Positions 1 to 5,345 of a stretch of 11,616 nt of DNA are shown here, piece by piece. Position numbers and translations under genes: made by a program. The notes beneath the pieces are model-generated. The model searched no databases. It saw only the letters and a list, made by a program, of their open reading frames with translations, and was not told where the DNA came from. This DNA comes from Planctomycetaceae bacterium (GTDB lineage Bacteria; Planctomycetota; Planctomycetia; Pirellulales; Thermoguttaceae). Each line of letters begins with the position of its first letter. Position 1 is the stretch's first letter. Where the stretch lies: assembly GCA_031278315.1 (NCBI GenBank), contig JAITKS010000417.1, positions 1 through 11,616 on the forward strand, written 5' to 3'.

Positions 1-281
1 TGGAACACATCTATATAGACGTGTGTTGCGATACTTAGTTGTCTTACTTTATTACTACATTGCATTCTTGCCGCGGCAGCGCGTGCGGCTTGAACAGCAG
101 GTAATAATAATGCGATCAATACACCTATGATCGCAATAACCACAAGCAATTCAACGAGCGTAAAGCCGAAGAATCTCAAGCTTGTGTTTAAGGCAGTTTT
201 ATTAGAACAATAATTGAATTGCTCATTACATCTACCTTCACTTTTTAACATTGTCATTTTGAAGTTTGACAAATTTTTCAT
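1..281 (-). CDS. DUF1559 prepilin-like protein, N-terminal part (truncated by window edge)
   Basis: This is the first 93 codons of a planctomycete DUF1559 protein; the rest lies beyond position 1. The ATG at 281 is preceded on the minus strand by AAAGGAAAAGAGG, a purine-rich ribosome binding site 6 bases away, nearly the same as the one before the second DUF1559 gene at 11106. A polar leader of about 38 residues (starting MKNLSNFKMTML) precedes the type IV prepilin-like segment GFTLVELLVVIAIIGVL, then IALLLPAVQAARAAAARMQC. In the family the leader is removed at the Gly-Phe bond by a prepilin peptidase, and the hydrophobic helix anchors or assembles the protein. The large C-terminal DUF1559 domain is not visible. 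The role of these proteins is not established; they are extracytoplasmic, pseudopilin-like and present in many copies per genome. Family assignment is firm; the specific function is unknown. Confidence 0.93.
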   Translation of the reverse strand, partial: MKNLSNFKMTMLKSEGRCNEQFNYCSNKTALNTSLRFFGFTLVELLVVIAIIGVLIALLLPAVQAARAAAARMQCSNKVRQLSIATHVYIDVF

Positions 282-778
282 AATTAGCCTCTTTTCCTTT
301 TTAAGCTGACCTATTCTTGACGGGCATTACCGAAACCACTTCGGAATTGATAACCCAATAAATCAAACAAGCTCGCCTGAGCTTATGTTGAAAACCCATT
401 TGAGCTTATATTGACTTTATTGACATGTATCGTTACAGAACTAGTTGAGACCGGAAATTCCATAACAATAAATATTCTTTGCAAGCTTGTGAAATCACCA
501 ATGAGAACTTGCAGCAACTTATTTCACGTTTTGATTTTAATATAAGCTGCAAACAAGCAGGCAGGCGGGAATTTGTAATTTGTCATTGTGGAATTTTGGT
601 TTGTGTTAAAAAGTATTAGTTAGAAAAGACAGTTAATTACAAGTTCTAATATTACAAAAAAGCAAGAATACACTATATAACAGGAGAAAATATGCCTAAT
701 AATTGCATTACTTTTATTGTAAGAAGTATAAATTTCAGAGTTTTTATAGAAAAATTTTATGACTATAATAATCATAAA
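282..778. other. Gene-poor AT-rich stretch
   Basis: I see no convincing gene here. It holds the upstream region of the DUF1559 gene at 1-281, the hairpin and direct repeat at 369-414, and a short hairpin CCGAA/TTCGG (330-344). It also holds the word CAGGCGGGA near 563, which recurs near 3702 and, inverted, near 4512. The only gene-like signal on the plus strand is the ribosome-binding-site-preceded ATG at 692, listed separately. Confidence 0.6.
369..414. repeat. Small hairpin and 14-bp direct repeat upstream of the first DUF1559 gene
   Basis: AAGCTC (369-374) and GAGCTT (379-384) form a perfect 6-bp hairpin with a 4-base loop. Overlapping it, TGAGCTTATGTTGA (378-391) is repeated as TGAGCTTATATTGA (401-414). 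The spacing is 23 bases start to start, close to two helical turns, about 100-130 bases upstream of the DUF1559 start at 281. The arrangement would suit a protein-binding site, but no regulator is identified and the sites are short enough to be chance. Confidence 0.35.
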
Positions 779-889
779 TTAGTCATACGTCGGTCTGGTT
801 GTCAATGTGTCTTTGTATTCTGTTTTTTTGAAATTTGCATTTTGTTTTATATTTTGTTTCTTTTTGTATTCTTTTTGTGCTTCAGTTAA
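692..889 (+). CDS. Possible small ORF or truncated gene start (doubtful)
   Basis: A 65-codon frame starts at an ATG with a textbook AGGAG 6 bases upstream (AGGAGAAAATATG), the best Shine-Dalgarno match I saw in the window. This is the only reason to list it. From about codon 30 the frame runs antisense to the lysine-rich C-terminus of the ORF at 779-1177. Its hydrophobic tail (VFVFCFFEICILF and following) is what an antisense reading of AAA/AAG-rich codons gives. The first 29 residues, beginning MPNNCITF, match nothing I know. It may be the remaining 5' end of a gene cut off by insertion of the segment to its right. Confidence 0.15.
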   Translation: MPNNCITFIVRSINFRVFIEKFYDYNNHKLVIRRSGCQCVFVFCFFEICILFYILFLFVFFLCFS

Positions 890-1177
890 ATATGTTGCAT
901 AAGGTTCTCTATAGATCATAGCGATAGCAATGCCGCATTTTTCGGCAATTAATTTATCAGTTGTTTCTGCTCCGAAAGTATCGACAGCTGCTTCAATTAG
1001 AAGTTTTAATTCTGTTCTTGTGCGTCTTTTGCGTACAGTTTTCGGTAGAGAATGATTCCCTTTGAAATCGGTATTTTCATTCGCAGTTGTATGAACAGAC
1101 ACAACTTCGGCTGAAAGTTCTCTCAACTTTGATAGATGAAAGTTAATATCGTTGCTAATGTCAAGAATAGTACGCAT
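779..1177 (-). CDS. Hypothetical small basic protein, weak helix-turn-helix character
   Basis: A 132-residue frame with codon use that looks like real coding sequence of an AT-rich genome. Residues near the middle (RTELKLLIEAAVDTFG, then LIAEKCGIAIAMIYRE) resemble the A...F....IA...GI....IYR pattern of DNA-binding helix-turn-helix domains such as TetR. The spacing is shorter than in TetR and I would not assign the family. The C-terminus is lysine-rich (YKKKQNIKQ) and ends TRPTYD. The start is uncertain. The frame stays open to a TTG at 1321, but the extra codons lie in the GC-rich structured segment 1178-1363 and are better explained as RNA. The ATG at 1177 directly abuts a T-run and has no ribosome binding site. 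The position behind a terminator-like hairpin could mean control by attenuation, or the two may be unrelated. Function unknown. Confidence 0.45.
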   Translation of the reverse strand: MRTILDISNDINFHLSKLRELSAEVVSVHTTANENTDFKGNHSLPKTVRKRRTRTELKLLIEAAVDTFGAETTDKLIAEKCGIAIAMIYREPYATYLTEAQKEYKKKQNIKQNANFKKTEYKDTLTTRPTYD

Positions 1178-1216
1178 AAAAAACGGGAACGCTATGCTGC
1201 ACCATGCGAGTTTCCC
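1178..1216 (-). terminator. Intrinsic-terminator-like hairpin ending the putative RNA
   Basis: On the minus strand GGGAA (1216-1212) pairs with TTCCC (1189-1185). An inner stem CGCATG (1208-1203) pairs with CAT and GCG (1196-1194 and 1192-1190) around one bulged A, with a 6-base loop. A G and then six T (1183-1178) follow at once. This is the form of a Rho-independent terminator. The ATG of the downstream ORF begins on the next base. Confidence 0.5.
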
Positions 1217-1363
1217 ATCCATCCCACTGAAATAGCCACAAAAAGAGCGGCGAAGCTGCGCATAAAGCGAACCCCGAAACCCGCAAGCCATAAGACACAA
1301 CGCCCCCTTTCGGAGACGCAATGTTTCTACTTATGGTTTTTCGTGTCTTCCATATTGTGGGAT
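1178..1363 (-). ncRNA. Putative structured RNA of about 185 nt, unknown class
   Basis: The segment is about 56% G+C over 1184-1320, far above its surroundings. Read on the minus strand it gives a coherent fold. The closing helix is ATCCCAC (1363-1357) with GTGGGAT (1227-1221), 7 bp. Inside it, CCATAAG (1336-1330) pairs with CTTATGG (1294-1288), 7 bp, enclosing a 13-position helix of 1324-1312 with 1307-1295, capped by a GAAA tetraloop (1311-1308). That helix has 8 Watson-Crick pairs, 4 G-U pairs and one U-U mismatch. A further hairpin is GCCGC/GTGGC (1251-1247 with 1239-1235, 7-base loop). A terminator-like hairpin follows. The wobbles would be A-C mismatches on the other strand, so the RNA is read leftward. 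I do not recognise it as RNase P, tmRNA, SRP, 6S or a common riboswitch. It could be a leader of the ORF at 779-1177, a free-standing small RNA, or a dispersed repeat. Confidence 0.5.
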
Positions 1364-1519
1364 TAGGAAAGATCGAGTGCAAAAAACTTGCGATAAAATT
1401 AAATTAACAGTTAGTATTTTAACACGGGAAAAAAGATTGACAATACAAGCATCACACAAAAGAATTTTCCATGTTAAAACTAACACATCAATCATGGAAA
1501 GTAATTTCAAAAAATGAAG

Positions 1520-1560
1520 GTAACCGTTCACGTAAATTTTTATTTTTTGTGAACAGTTAC
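1520..1560. repeat. Inverted repeat with the ACCGTTCACG word
   Basis: GTAACCGTTCAC (1520-1531) and GTGAACAGTTAC (1549-1560) are complementary at 11 of 12 positions around a 17-base AT-rich loop. The left arm with its flank (AAGGTAACCGTTCACG, 1517-1532) recurs at 9697-9712 as AAGGCGACCGTTCACG, so it belongs to a dispersed family. It lies between the putative RNA and the 3' end of hydG and could form a hairpin in transcripts of either strand. Confidence 0.55.
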
Positions 1561-1583
1561 TTAAAAATTTCAGTGAAGGTCCA

Positions 1584-1655
1584 GCAGTAATATTTCGATG
1601 GAATATTTTCGCGGAGCGTTTGCTTACAATATTACTGCATTACAATATTACTACA
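1584..1655. repeat. Inverted and tandem repeats just past the hydG stop
   Basis: GCAGTAATATT (1584-1594) is perfectly inverted as AATATTACTGC (1628-1638). The right arm lies in a 16-bp tandem duplication, 1624-1639 and 1640-1655, differing at one base. The left arm continues as a degenerate copy of the GTAATATATCAGTGGA family found at 3542, 7802 and elsewhere. As it lies 30-100 bases past the hydG stop codon it may end or stabilise that transcript, but no T-run follows the stem. Confidence 0.5.
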
Positions 1656-1684
1656 TCGGCTCATTCAGTATAGATTTTTGTCGT

Positions 1685-3154
1685 TTAGAAATATAAATCG
1701 CGGTCGGTTGAATTGTTTATTCTGTCAATTCTTTTTGCGATTTCTGATTTTTGAGGACTGTCCGGTATTTTGTTCAATTCGTCTTGTAACATTTTTTCAC
1801 CTAAAAATCTTGTTTCTTGAGAGGCATGATCTACCAGATACTCTTTTAACGTCATCAAAGCATTCGGCGTACACATGTTTTGTATGAATCCGGGTATAGC
1901 ATATTCCATAAAAACTTTGCCGGTTCTGCCAAGTCTATAACATGCAGTACAAAAACTCGGTATATAACCGTCTTTCAATAATTGTAAAATAACCTCGTCT
2001 AACTGTCTCACATCGCCTAACTCGAACTGCTCCTTTTCCAACGCTTGAACTTGTATATCCTTCGTTCCTTCTTCCTCATTATTCACATAACCTCCAATCT
2101 CGATATGTCCGCCGGCATCAATTTGCGACACACCAAATCCAAGAGCGGTTTTTCGTATCTCTGCGGGTTCTCGTGCTGTAACTATTAATCCCGTATAAGG
2201 TACGGACAATCTTAAAATTGCAATCAATCGCAAGAAATTAGAATCTGAAACATCATTTTGAATTATCTCTTTCAATGTAACACCGCTTGCCGGTCTAATT
2301 CGCGGGAAACTTATCGTGTGCGGTCCAACACCATAATTTTTCATCAAATGATTCGCATGCGCTACAAGACTTAATATCTCAAACTTCCAATTCGCTAATC
2401 CCATCAAAGCTCCTAATCCTACATCGTCACATCCCGATTCGATTGCTCTCGCCGGTGCATCCAAACGCCACGCAAAATTAGATTTTCTCGTTCCCGCCGG
2501 ATGCATTCTCGCATAAGTTGAATGATGATACGTTTCCTGAAATACTTGATACGTACCAATTCCCACAGATTTCACTATCCGATAACCCTCATGCGAAAGC
2601 GGTGCAGCATTTATATTAACACGTCTTATCGAATCTAATCCGTTCTTGACAGAATAAATTTCATTCACACAATTCGCAATAAAAACCGGTCCGTAATTAA
2701 TGTGTTCACCAAAAACCGCTATTGTCCGTTTGTGTCCCATTCGCAAAAGATTAGTTACCTGTTCGCGTAATTCCTTAGCAGTCAGAGTTCGTCTTATTGA
2801 CTCTTTGTTGCTGCGCCGAAATCCGCAATAAACGCAATCATTCATACAATAATTACCAACATAAAGCGGCGCAAAAATAACTATCCGATTGCCATAAATA
2901 TCACGCTTTAATAGACGAGCTGTTTCAAATATTCGCTCAATAATTTCAGGTTCTTCAGTTGCAAGAAGCACCGCCGTTTCCTCAATTGTAAGCGGCACCT
3001 TGCTTTTAGACTTGGATATTATCTCATCAATTCTACCCGAATCAGGCTTTTTATCTTTAGATAATAACGATTCAAAATAAGATTCATCAATAAAATCAAT
3101 ACCGCTCGCACTCAATCGAGACATGTCCGGTAAATTAATATTTTCGGTTGGCAT
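1685..3154 (-). CDS. hydG: [FeFe]-hydrogenase maturase HydG (radical SAM tyrosine lyase)
   Basis: HydG cleaves L-tyrosine into p-cresol and dehydroglycine and converts the latter to CO and cyanide. It delivers an Fe(CO)(CN) unit for the H-cluster of [FeFe]-hydrogenase in the cytoplasm. The 489-residue protein has the normal family length. The radical SAM cluster motif is C103-MND-C107-VY-C110. The C-terminal auxiliary cluster motif CX2CX22C, which separates HydG from the thiamine enzyme ThiH, is C402-TA-C405 and C428. Family blocks NYCMNDCVYCGFRRSN, FQETYHHSTYARMHP and GLGALMGLANWKFE are present. The ATG at 3154 gives a full-length N-terminus, but no ribosome binding site precedes it. No hydE, hydF or hydrogenase gene lies nearby, so the partners must be elsewhere. 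The frame is intact with all key cysteines, so it should be functional. Confidence 0.96.
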   Translation of the reverse strand: MPTENINLPDMSRLSASGIDFIDESYFESLLSKDKKPDSGRIDEIISKSKSKVPLTIEETAVLLATEEPEIIERIFETARLLKRDIYGNRIVIFAPLYVGNYCMNDCVYCGFRRSNKESIRRTLTAKELREQVTNLLRMGHKRTIAVFGEHINYGPVFIANCVNEIYSVKNGLDSIRRVNINAAPLSHEGYRIVKSVGIGTYQVFQETYHHSTYARMHPAGTRKSNFAWRLDAPARAIESGCDDVGLGALMGLANWKFEILSLVAHANHLMKNYGVGPHTISFPRIRPASGVTLKEIIQNDVSDSNFLRLIAILRLSVPYTGLIVTAREPAEIRKTALGFGVSQIDAGGHIEIGGYVNNEEEGTKDIQVQALEKEQFELGDVRQLDEVILQLLKDGYIPSFCTACYRLGRTGKVFMEYAIPGFIQNMCTPNALMTLKEYLVDHASQETRFLGEKMLQDELNKIPDSPQKSEIAKRIDRINNSTDRDLYF

Positions 3155-3503
3155 CGGAAAAAAATACTTAAATTTTTAGGATTGTAATTAAACCTAAATT
3201 AAAAAGAATAATATTGGTAACACCGCCATAGAAAACCAACATACATTTTTGAAAACACTTTTACAATTGCTCTCACTTTAATTTTTGGTTCAATCTGTGT
3301 CTGCTTACATATCGAAAACAGACTTGTAATGAATAACTTTCAAGACACAGAAAATCATACGAGTTGTATAATTTTCTTTAATCAATGTTGAAATGTATTG
3401 TATAAATCGGATCGTCAAAAGTCAAGAGATCACTAAAAACAAATAAGAACTAATAGTACATAATCTTTATTTTATGTAATGTATTTCTAAAAAATTAAAT
3501 TAT

Positions 3504-3618
3504 GTAATATGCTAGTAGAATATTTGTTTTTGGCTATTTTTGTAATATATCAGTAGAATTTTTGTTTTCAACTTTTTTGAGTTATGAATTTGAAACGGAT
3601 TATCAATCTCATACCTAT
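3504..3618 (+). repeat. Direct repeats of the GTAATATATCAGT family
   Basis: Positions 3504-3530 and 3542-3568 are 27-base direct repeats with 23 matches, set 38 bases apart. The second copy continues to about 3618 in recognisable similarity to 7802-7880. Shared blocks there are GTAATATATCAGT, TCAACTTTTTT, GAGTTATGAATTT and ATCTCAT. The element at 7802 has a matching inverted end; I find none here, so this looks like a partial or decayed copy. Confidence 0.6.
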
Positions 3619-3741
3619 TAAGTCCGCTAGAGACGACACTTTATTAAGCAGTTATTTCAGATTTTACTTATCTTACGAAATATAAATAACACATCAAACA
3701 ACAGGCGGGAGTAGGACATTGTTAAAAACATGGTAATATAT

Positions 3742-3784
3742 CTGTGTCTAATTATTAATTTAAGATTTATGATTAGAAACACAG
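3742..3784 (+). promoter_or_regulatory. Hairpin upstream of iorB
   Basis: CTGTGT plus CTAAT (3742-3752) pairs with ATTAG plus ACACAG (3772-3784), giving an 11-bp stem with a two-base bulge around a 19-base AT-only-like loop. It lies about 90 bases before the iorB start. It may be an operator or leader structure. No T-run follows, so a terminator is unlikely. Confidence 0.35.
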
Positions 3785-3875
3785 AATAAATACAAGACAA
3801 AATTTGAGAAATACAATTTATTTACAATTTTTGTAGAAACAAAATAAAACAAAATAGAATTTGAAAGGTAATTTT

Positions 3876-4457
3876 ATGACGACAAGTGTAGTGTTGGTCG
3901 GCGTTGGCGGTCAAGGAATTTTATTAGCAAGCGAGATAGCAGCTCAAGCGGCAGTTTTTATGGGTTACGACGTTAAGACAAATGAAGTTCACGGAATGGC
4001 ACAACGCGGCGGCTCTGTTGTAGCGCAGATACGTTATGGACGTGAGGTATTTAGTCCGATTGTTTCGTCTCATTCGGCGCAGGTACTCGGTTCCCTTGAG
4101 CGAATAGAAGGCTTGAGAAATATTGATTATCTTGCAAAAGGCGGTTTGGCGGTAATTTCAAATCAGAAAATTGTACCGGTAACAGCTTCAACTGGAGGGA
4201 TACCATATCCCGAAATCGGCGAAGAATTATTGTTACGATATTTCCCAAGATTGGTTTACATCGACGCAGTAAAACACGCAACAGAATTAGGAAATCCTAA
4301 AGCTGCCAATACAGTATTATTGGGCGCGATGGCAACAAAACTAAATCTATCTGAAGAATCATGGTTTGAAGCAATCAGACAAAGTGTAAAAGAAAAATTT
4401 ATTGACATAAATATAAAATCATTTAAACACGGTTTTTCACTAGCAAAGAATAAATAA
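3876..4457 (+). CDS. iorB: Indolepyruvate:ferredoxin oxidoreductase, beta subunit
   Basis: This is the gamma-domain-type small subunit of the 2-oxoacid:ferredoxin oxidoreductase family. With the TPP- and iron-sulfur-binding IorA it oxidatively decarboxylates aryl pyruvates from aromatic amino acids to aryl-acetyl-CoA, reducing ferredoxin (or runs in reverse), in the cytoplasm. The 193-residue product has the normal length. Family motifs are VGVGGQGILLASE (residues 8-20), EVHGMAQRGG (37-46) and GNPKAANTVLLGA (139-151). The start at 3876 is preferred to an in-frame TTG at 3861 because GAAAGG (3863-3868) lies 7 bases upstream of the ATG. The usual partner iorA is not in the window, either upstream or downstream, which is unusual since the two are commonly adjacent. 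Reduced ferredoxin could feed an [FeFe]-hydrogenase matured with hydG, but that link is inference. Confidence 0.92.
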   Translation: MTTSVVLVGVGGQGILLASEIAAQAAVFMGYDVKTNEVHGMAQRGGSVVAQIRYGREVFSPIVSSHSAQVLGSLERIEGLRNIDYLAKGGLAVISNQKIVPVTASTGGIPYPEIGEELLLRYFPRLVYIDAVKHATELGNPKAANTVLLGAMATKLNLSEESWFEAIRQSVKEKFIDINIKSFKHGFSLAKNK

Positions 4458-4629
4458 TACAGATTTATCAGATTTCTAAAAAACAAAAAATTAAAAGGAA
4501 CACAGGACATCCCGCCTGCACAATTTTTGTACAAAAAACACGACATACGCAGTCGAAACAACCGAGTTCCTCTAACAATAAATTTTTATATGAGCTTTTT
4601 AGAATTTTCCTAAAGTATGAGACGAATAC

Positions 4630-4657
4630 TTGTCAAATGTGTTTTGTGTGTTATAAC
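4630..4657 (+). promoter_or_regulatory. Sigma-70-type promoter for tRNA-Leu
   Basis: TTGTCA (4630-4635) and TATAAC (4652-4657) are separated by 16 bases. Each differs from the housekeeping consensus at one position. A start site near 4664 would leave a leader of about 23 bases before the tRNA at 4687. Confidence 0.6.
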
Positions 4658-4686
4658 TATTCCCTCTTCAAAATTAACTAACACTT

Positions 4687-4772
4687 GCCGAAGTGGCGAA
4701 ATTGGCAGACGCGCTAGGTTCAGGTCCTAGTCTTGGTAAAACAAGGTGGAGGTTCAAGTCCTCTCTTCGGCA
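4687..4772 (+). tRNA. tRNA-Leu, anticodon CAG
   Basis: An 86-base class II tRNA. The acceptor stem is GCCGAAG (4687-4693) with CTTCGGC (4765-4771), discriminator A at 4772. The D-arm has AAATTGGCAGAC. The anticodon stem CTAGG/CCTAG (4714-4718, 4726-4730) holds the loop TTCAGGT with anticodon CAG at 4721-4723. A long variable arm with a CTTG/CAAG stem is typical of tRNA-Leu. The T-arm is GGAGG-TTCAAGT-CCTCT (4748-4764). The 3' CCA is not encoded, so it must be added after transcription. It reads CUG codons. Confidence 0.97.
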
Positions 4773-4792
4773 TTGGGAATTAAAATTCTCGT

Positions 4793-5000
4793 GAAATTTC
4801 TCAGGGGAGTCAAATTTATTTTTAGCCGACCTTATTTTTCACCTTATTTTTCCGAACAAAACAACCTTATTACTTTATTAAAAAATCATCTTTCAATAAT
4901 AAGGTAATAAGGTTTTGTTTTTTAGGAGATTCATTGCTGCTAAGTTTTTTGATGAATAGTTTAGTTAAGAAAAATAAAGGTTGAAAATAAGGTTAGTTAA
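4793..5000. repeat. Nested inverted-repeat element downstream of tRNA-Leu (possible decayed MITE)
   Basis: The left end (4821-4851, with ACCTTATTTTTCACCTTATT) is inverted at 4970-5000 (AATAAAGGTTGAAAATAAGG) at roughly 80% match with small gaps. Inside lies a second hairpin of 4855-4879 with 4898-4919, about 20 bp, built on CCTTATTAC and GTAATAAGG. The left flank 4793-4842 matches 9804-9853 upstream of maf at 37 of 50 positions without gaps. The right hairpin arm ends in a T-rich run and could end tRNA transcription. No coding sequence is inside. Confidence 0.55.
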
Positions 5001-5345
5001 AGAACGCTTATCCAAGTCCCGCAGGGACGACTCTTTTTAACCGTATGCTTCAACTTATGGATCACTCACGAAACTTCTACAATACATTTGCGGTAGAGGC
5101 TCTTTACAAATTTTTGAAAAATTCTATATTGGAACGCCTCGTCGAAACTATAAATGTCATACAATGAAATTCGGTGATATAAAAACTATTCGTTACAAAG
5201 TCTGATTTCCGATTTAGGTAAATTGACAGCTCAAACCGAAAATTAAAGTGAAAACAGTTTAAATCTGTTTCCCTAAATAATCAGTCATACGTAAAACGAA
5301 AAAACAAATAGAATCGTTTAATTTTTTTTCTCATTTTCATTCATT
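5001..5345. other. Non-coding stretch upstream of the HtrA gene
   Basis: No gene can be supported. A 36-codon frame (5057-5167) has no ribosome binding site and no recognisable product. The stretch contains the palindrome element at 5014-5038. Near 5156-5180 there is an inverted copy of the TATCRCCGAATTTCAT word found at 7139-7154. The promoter of the protease gene presumably lies here but is not obvious. Confidence 0.5.
5014..5038. repeat. REP-like palindrome GTCCCGCAGGGAC with a T-run
   Basis: GTCCC (5016-5020) and GGGAC (5024-5028) form a 5-bp stem with loop GCA, followed by GACTCTTTTT. A degenerate version, AAGTCCGCTAGAGACGACAC, starts at about 3619, so this is a dispersed short palindromic element. 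The stem plus T-run could act as a weak terminator on the plus strand, but the T-run is separated from the stem by six bases. Confidence 0.45.

Larger units (their letters stand above)
3155..3875. other. 720-base AT-rich gap between divergent hydG and iorB
   Basis: No gene is visible. The stretch must hold the promoters of hydG (leftward) and iorB (rightward), but I cannot point to one with confidence. It contains two direct copies of the GTAATATATCAGT repeat (3504 and 3542), a degenerate copy of the GTCCCGCAGGGAC palindrome element (3619-3644), and the word CAGGCGGGA near 3702. A hairpin lies at 3742-3784. Confidence 0.6.

Noticed and set aside
1178..1321. N-terminal extension of the 779-1177 ORF to a TTG at 1321, giving 180 residues
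   Set aside because: The extra 48 codons lie in the GC-rich folding segment. They give a Cys/Phe/Arg-rich string unlike the rest of the ORF, and have no ribosome binding site.
1136..1382. Overlapping frames on both strands across the GC-rich island (76 and 73 codons)
   Set aside because: Open frames in all directions are expected in a short GC-rich segment with few stop codons. The helices and G-U pairs explain the sequence better.
1584..1655. Intrinsic terminator of hydG
   Set aside because: The 11-bp stem has a 33-base loop and no T-run on the 3' side in the hydG direction, so it was listed as a repeat only.
3861..3875. TTG at 3861 as the iorB start
   Set aside because: The GAAAGG ribosome binding site lies inside those codons and is correctly spaced for the ATG at 3876.
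5057..5167. 36-codon frame starting MDHSRNFYNTF upstream of htrA
   Set aside because: It has no ribosome binding site and no recognisable product, and it overlaps a dispersed repeat fragment near 5156-5180.
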